Assembly: GCA_021372535.1 (NCBI GenBank)
Contig: JAJFUH010000047.1
Span: 4,480 to 68,479 of the forward strand
Length of the DNA: 64,000 bases
Reading direction: 5' to 3'
From: a bacterium
Lineage (GTDB): Bacteria > Latescibacterota > Latescibacteria > Latescibacterales > Latescibacteraceae
A program made the translations under genes and the position numbers. Shown here one piece after another: positions 61,578 to 64,000 of the stretch. The notes beneath the pieces were generated by a model. The model saw nothing but the letters and a program-made list of their open reading frames with translations. It made no database searches and had not been told where the DNA came from. How positions within the stretch are numbered: position 1 is the stretch's first letter; every line of letters starts with the position of its first letter.

Positions 61578-62942
61578 TTACAACATCTCTTCAAGAACGC
61601 TTGCCGCAACAATCACCGTGCCGAGCGGTGTTGAATAGGGCGGTGAATAAGTGATATCCGCATTGGTCAGGTCGGGAATGGATATACGGCCGGTGAGTGC
61701 TGTCGCCACGGTGTCGATGACCTTGTCCACGGTGCTGTCCCCGAATGCCTGTGCGCCGAGCAACCGCTGGGAACCGCGGTCCGCTGTGAGTTTGAGCGTG
61801 ATGTTACCGCCTCCCGGATAATAGCCGGCCCGTACAGGCGTTTTCACTGTCACGGACAGAGGATTGAAGCCCGCCTCTTTTGCCTCGCGTTCGTTGAGAC
61901 CGGTGCGCCCGACCGACAAATCGAAGACTTTCACGATGGACGTTCCGAGCACACCGTTGAATGTTTTCCGCCCGCCTGCGATATTCGCCCCGGCGACACG
62001 TCCCTGTTTGTTTGCTGTTGAACCGAGCGGGAACCAGCATGGTTTCCCGCTGACAAGGTGAGTCGATTCGGCGCAGTCTCCGGCGGCATATATGCCCCTC
62101 GCGGAGGTTTCCATATATTTGTCCGTTTTGATGGCGCCGGTCGGTCCCAGGATGATTCGCGCCTCACGGGCGAGCTGCGTATTCGGCCTGACACCGGCGG
62201 CGAGTATCACAATCCCGCAATCGTATTCTCTGCCGCCGGCAAGGACAGCGCGGACAGCTCCCTTTGCATCGGTGATGATTTTTTCCACAGCGGCGCCGGT
62301 CTGTACCTGTACCCCCTTCGATTCCATGTGTTCCCTTATCGGAACGGACATATCCTGATCGAAAAGCTGCGGCATGATATGATCCGCCTGTTCGAAAATG
62401 GTCGAGGTGATGCCCCGTGCGAGGAAATTCTCAGCCAATTCCGCGCTGATGTATCCGCCGCCGACGATGCAGGCGTGACTGACGCTGTGTTCGGCTATAT
62501 AGGCTTTGATGGCATCTGCGTCGGGAATGGTATGGAGGGTGAAAACACCTTCACAGCCGATCCCCTCGATTGGCGGGATAACAGCGGATGCTCCGGTGGC
62601 AATAAGCAGCCTGTCGAAGGACATATCGATGATCGCGCCTGTCGCTATGTCGGTCACTTTCACTACATGGTCGTAGGTGGATATCCGGTCGGCGCGGTGA
62701 CGGGTGAGGACGGGTATGTTCTGCTTCTCCCTGAATGCCTCGGGAGAGCGGGCGAACAGCTGTTCGCGGTTCCGGACGACATCACCGACATAGTACGCAA
62801 GCCCGCATCCGGCGTATGAAATGTACGGTTCTTCAGTGATGATGGTGATTTCCATGTCCGGATCGTCGCGTCGCGCCTTTGCAGCTCCTTTCGTCCCTGC
62901 TGCGACTCCGCCGATGACAAGAAGTCTGATGTTTTTTTTCAT
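61578..62942 (-). CDS. FAD-dependent CoA-disulfide reductase/NADH oxidase-like enzyme
   Basis: 454-residue flavoprotein of the class III pyridine nucleotide-disulfide oxidoreductases. The FAD-binding GGVAAGTKGAAKAR lies near residue 12. The single redox cysteine is in ISYAGCGLAYYVGD (about residue 46). The NAD(P)H-binding ACIVGGGYISAELAENFL and GIYAAGDCAES motifs are present, and the C-terminal dimerisation domain contains QAFGDSTVDKVID. These match CoADR/Nox/Npr proteins. The single active-site cysteine fits CoA-disulfide reduction or water-forming NADH oxidation. A thioredoxin gene lies close by, which suggests a redox cluster. Confidence 0.9.
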   Translation of the reverse strand: MKKNIRLLVIGGVAAGTKGAAKARRDDPDMEITIITEEPYISYAGCGLAYYVGDVVRNREQLFARSPEAFREKQNIPVLTRHRADRISTYDHVVKVTDIATGAIIDMSFDRLLIATGASAVIPPIEGIGCEGVFTLHTIPDADAIKAYIAEHSVSHACIVGGGYISAELAENFLARGITSTIFEQADHIMPQLFDQDMSVPIREHMESKGVQVQTGAAVEKIITDAKGAVRAVLAGGREYDCGIVILAAGVRPNTQLAREARIILGPTGAIKTDKYMETSARGIYAAGDCAESTHLVSGKPCWFPLGSTANKQGRVAGANIAGGRKTFNGVLGTSIVKVFDLSVGRTGLNEREAKEAGFNPLSVTVKTPVRAGYYPGGGNITLKLTADRGSQRLLGAQAFGDSTVDKVIDTVATALTGRISIPDLTNADITYSPPYSTPLGTVIVAASVLEEML

Positions 62943-63132
62943 AGTCGTTCACCTGCATACAGTCAAATTTTCAAATCCGCACAAGATCGATTATGTCGAG
63001 ATCAACAGTGTTATGAGAATGTATGTAAAGTAAAACAGTTACTGCCGATTGGCAAATCTTTTCGGGCGGTTCGAGAAAAGTGAAACATGAAGTGTCTTGA
63101 GAAATACAATACGACTGGCAAACCGAAATAAT

Positions 63133-63177
63133 AAAAAGGCGTCTGCCTCTGGTGGACAAACGCCTTCAAGTGAATAT
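63133..63177 (-). terminator. Rho-independent terminator downstream of the DUF6132-like gene
   Basis: On the minus strand AAGGCGT...ACGCCTT forms the stem, followed by TTTTATTATTT. It lies 30 bases past the end of the small membrane gene, so the trxA-DUF6132 unit probably ends here. Confidence 0.8.
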
Positions 63178-63206
63178 GTAAAACCCATATCTTCGGGATT
63201 GTATTT

Positions 63207-63377
63207 TCAGTGTCTGCCGCCCATGGAGGCAATCATGAATCCGATAAGCGCTCCATACAGTGTTGATCCCCATGGACTTGACGTTATCGGACAGGCTCCG
63301 CTCGAGCATCCGATGAACTTATAGTACGCAAATCCGAGAATACCTCCCACCAGGGGGCCTAAAATCATGCGCAGCAT
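63207..63377 (-). CDS. DUF6132-like small membrane protein
   Basis: 56 residues from ATG 63377, which has GAGGAGGAG upstream. Two hydrophobic segments, MILGPLVGGILGFAYYKFIG and TLYGALIGFMIASMGG, flank a CSSGACPITSSPW motif with two cysteines. This pattern matches the DUF6132 family, small inner-membrane proteins often found beside sulfur-transfer or thioredoxin genes. It lies 52 bases downstream of trxA, which fits a redox role. Confidence 0.78.
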   Translation of the reverse strand: MLRMILGPLVGGILGFAYYKFIGCSSGACPITSSPWGSTLYGALIGFMIASMGGRH

Positions 63378-63429
63378 GGAGTTTCTCCTCCTCGCCCTCA
63401 TTTTTCAGCGATTTTCCGGTTATATGCTG

Positions 63430-63753
63430 TTACAGCACCTGGTGAAGTTCTGACTCGAGCGCAGATGCGGATTTGACCCCTATCATTCTCTTTACCTCTT
63501 TGCCTCCCTTGAAGAAGACGAGCGAGGGTATGCTCATGATGCCATACTTGACAGCCGTGGACTGGTTAAGGTCGGTGTTGAGTTTCATAAACTTGGCCTT
63601 ACCGTCGTTTTTGACGGCGACTTCATCGAGAATTGGGCTCATCATACGGCAGGGCATACACCAGGGTGCCCAGAAATCAACAACCACCGGTTTATCGGAA
63701 TTGAGCACTTCATGCTGAAATGTCTGATCGGTTACTTCCTGTACGGCAGCCAT
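63430..63753 (-). CDS. trxA: Thioredoxin
   Basis: 107 residues. The active site is FWAPWCMPCRMMSPIL (CMPC instead of the classical CGPC). The cis-proline region is IMSIPSLVFFKGG, with typical length and the KYGIMSIPSL block. The variant CMPC may alter the redox potential relative to CGPC thioredoxins. AAGGAGGT lies upstream of the ATG at 63753. A strong promoter is predicted at 63805-63833 on the same strand. Confidence 0.95.
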   Translation of the reverse strand: MAAVQEVTDQTFQHEVLNSDKPVVVDFWAPWCMPCRMMSPILDEVAVKNDGKAKFMKLNTDLNQSTAVKYGIMSIPSLVFFKGGKEVKRMIGVKSASALESELHQVL

Positions 63754-63804
63754 AAATACCTCCTTGAGATGTCAGTGTAATATCATAATAGCTATTTATC
63801 TATA

Positions 63805-63833
63805 AATATATATTATTGTCCGGACATTGTCAA
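63805..63833 (-). promoter_or_regulatory. Predicted sigma70-type promoter of trxA
   Basis: On the minus strand a perfect TTGACA is separated by 17 bases from TATATT. It lies about 50 bases upstream of the trxA start. Confidence 0.65.
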
Positions 63834-63856
63834 GTGTTTTTTCACCTATTGTTGCC

Positions 63857-63885
63857 TTGACAGATAATGAAAAAATGGATAGACT
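63857..63885 (+). promoter_or_regulatory. Predicted promoter of the gene beginning at 63957
   Basis: TTGACA and TAGACT are separated by 17 bases on the plus strand, back to back with the trxA promoter. The -10 is a four-of-six match. Confidence 0.45.
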
Positions 63886-63956
63886 ACATATGTCTGCCGG
63901 ACCGTGGGTGATAATGCTCCGGCACGTATTATATCAGTGGTTTCAGAGGGGATGCC

Positions 63957-64000
63957 ATGCGCTTTTCAACACGGTACGGTGGAACGTTCCTGGTGAGGAC
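63957..64000 (+). CDS. Start of an unidentified gene, truncated by window edge
   Basis: ATG at 63957 is preceded by AGAGGGG at 7 bases and a promoter candidate at 63857. Only 14 complete codons (MRFSTRYGGTFLVR) are visible, too few to identify a product. Confidence 0.4.
   Translation, partial: MRFSTRYGGTFLVR

Overview
The window is one contiguous chromosomal stretch of moderate GC from a Gram-negative bacterium. An outer membrane is implied by LolA, an MCE/Mla lipid-transport operon, many lipoprotein signals and predicted beta-barrels. One secreted propeller protein ends in a FlgD-like / type IX secretion C-terminal sorting domain (FPNPFNPST...). That domain, together with several Tat-exported proteins, a URO-D-like protein, a DUF362 pair and a carbohydrate-rich gene set, points by inference to an uncultured lineage of the FCB superphylum (Latescibacteria-like or a neighbour). 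No rRNA, tRNA, CRISPR array, prophage or IS transposase was found.

Layout: 1-2014 pentose catabolism (3' end of araD, then a fucose/arabinose isomerase-family enzyme). 2362-11665, minus strand: URO-D-family protein, RlmD-like rRNA methyltransferase, a YidD-TPR-membrane fusion, a small exported protein with a duplicated SCCxGPRVG motif, LolA, and a large secreted heparinase-like protein. 11857-15237: DUF2400 protein, a predicted outer-membrane protein, a LOG-family protein, a lipoprotein. 15592-20885: MCE operon (MlaD, PqiC-like lipoprotein, outer-membrane protein, STAS-MlaE, MlaF). 21098-29304: small proteins, DHH phosphoesterase, HGSNAT-like acetyltransferase, GH3 glycosidase, a zinc-ribbon microprotein, P5C dehydrogenase.

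29912-33597, minus strand, is the most unusual locus. It is a compact operon encoding a PqqD-like carrier protein, an HprK-like kinase, a 60-residue peptide, a glycosyltransferase with repeats, and a PF14907-type nucleotidyltransferase. It has a good promoter, and three of its four gene junctions overlap. The kinase, nucleotidyltransferase and PqqD set resembles the tailoring genes of paeninodin-type lasso peptide clusters, but no lasso cyclase or leader peptidase is present. It is therefore a candidate undescribed peptide-modification system.

33933-46131: lipoprotein, tandem DUF362 Tat proteins, MliC-like lipoprotein, shikimate kinase, a mosaic propeller locus, IleRS, and a Tat metallophosphoesterase. 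46583-53753: glycosyltransferase, polytopic YfhO-like membrane protein, tandem secreted propellers, AIM24-family protein. 53821-54376: a frameshifted GIY-YIG nuclease bracketed by inverted palindromic repeats. 54528-61477: tandem Tat-exported SIS-like proteins, HicBA toxin-antitoxin, KDG kinase, a repeat protein, and a CBM9-like/PKD secreted protein. 61578-64000: CoA-disulfide-reductase-like enzyme, DUF6132 protein, thioredoxin, and the start of a further gene.

Intergenic spaces carry several families of interspersed repeats: palindromic GTCATGCTGAAC-type units, a hairpin-rich element of about 130 bp in two copies, and a CATGACCAT...TTTTCAGATAAA element in three copies. Three separate tandem paralogue pairs lie within 23 kb. 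Overall the region combines extracellular carbohydrate processing and sugar catabolism with envelope maintenance.
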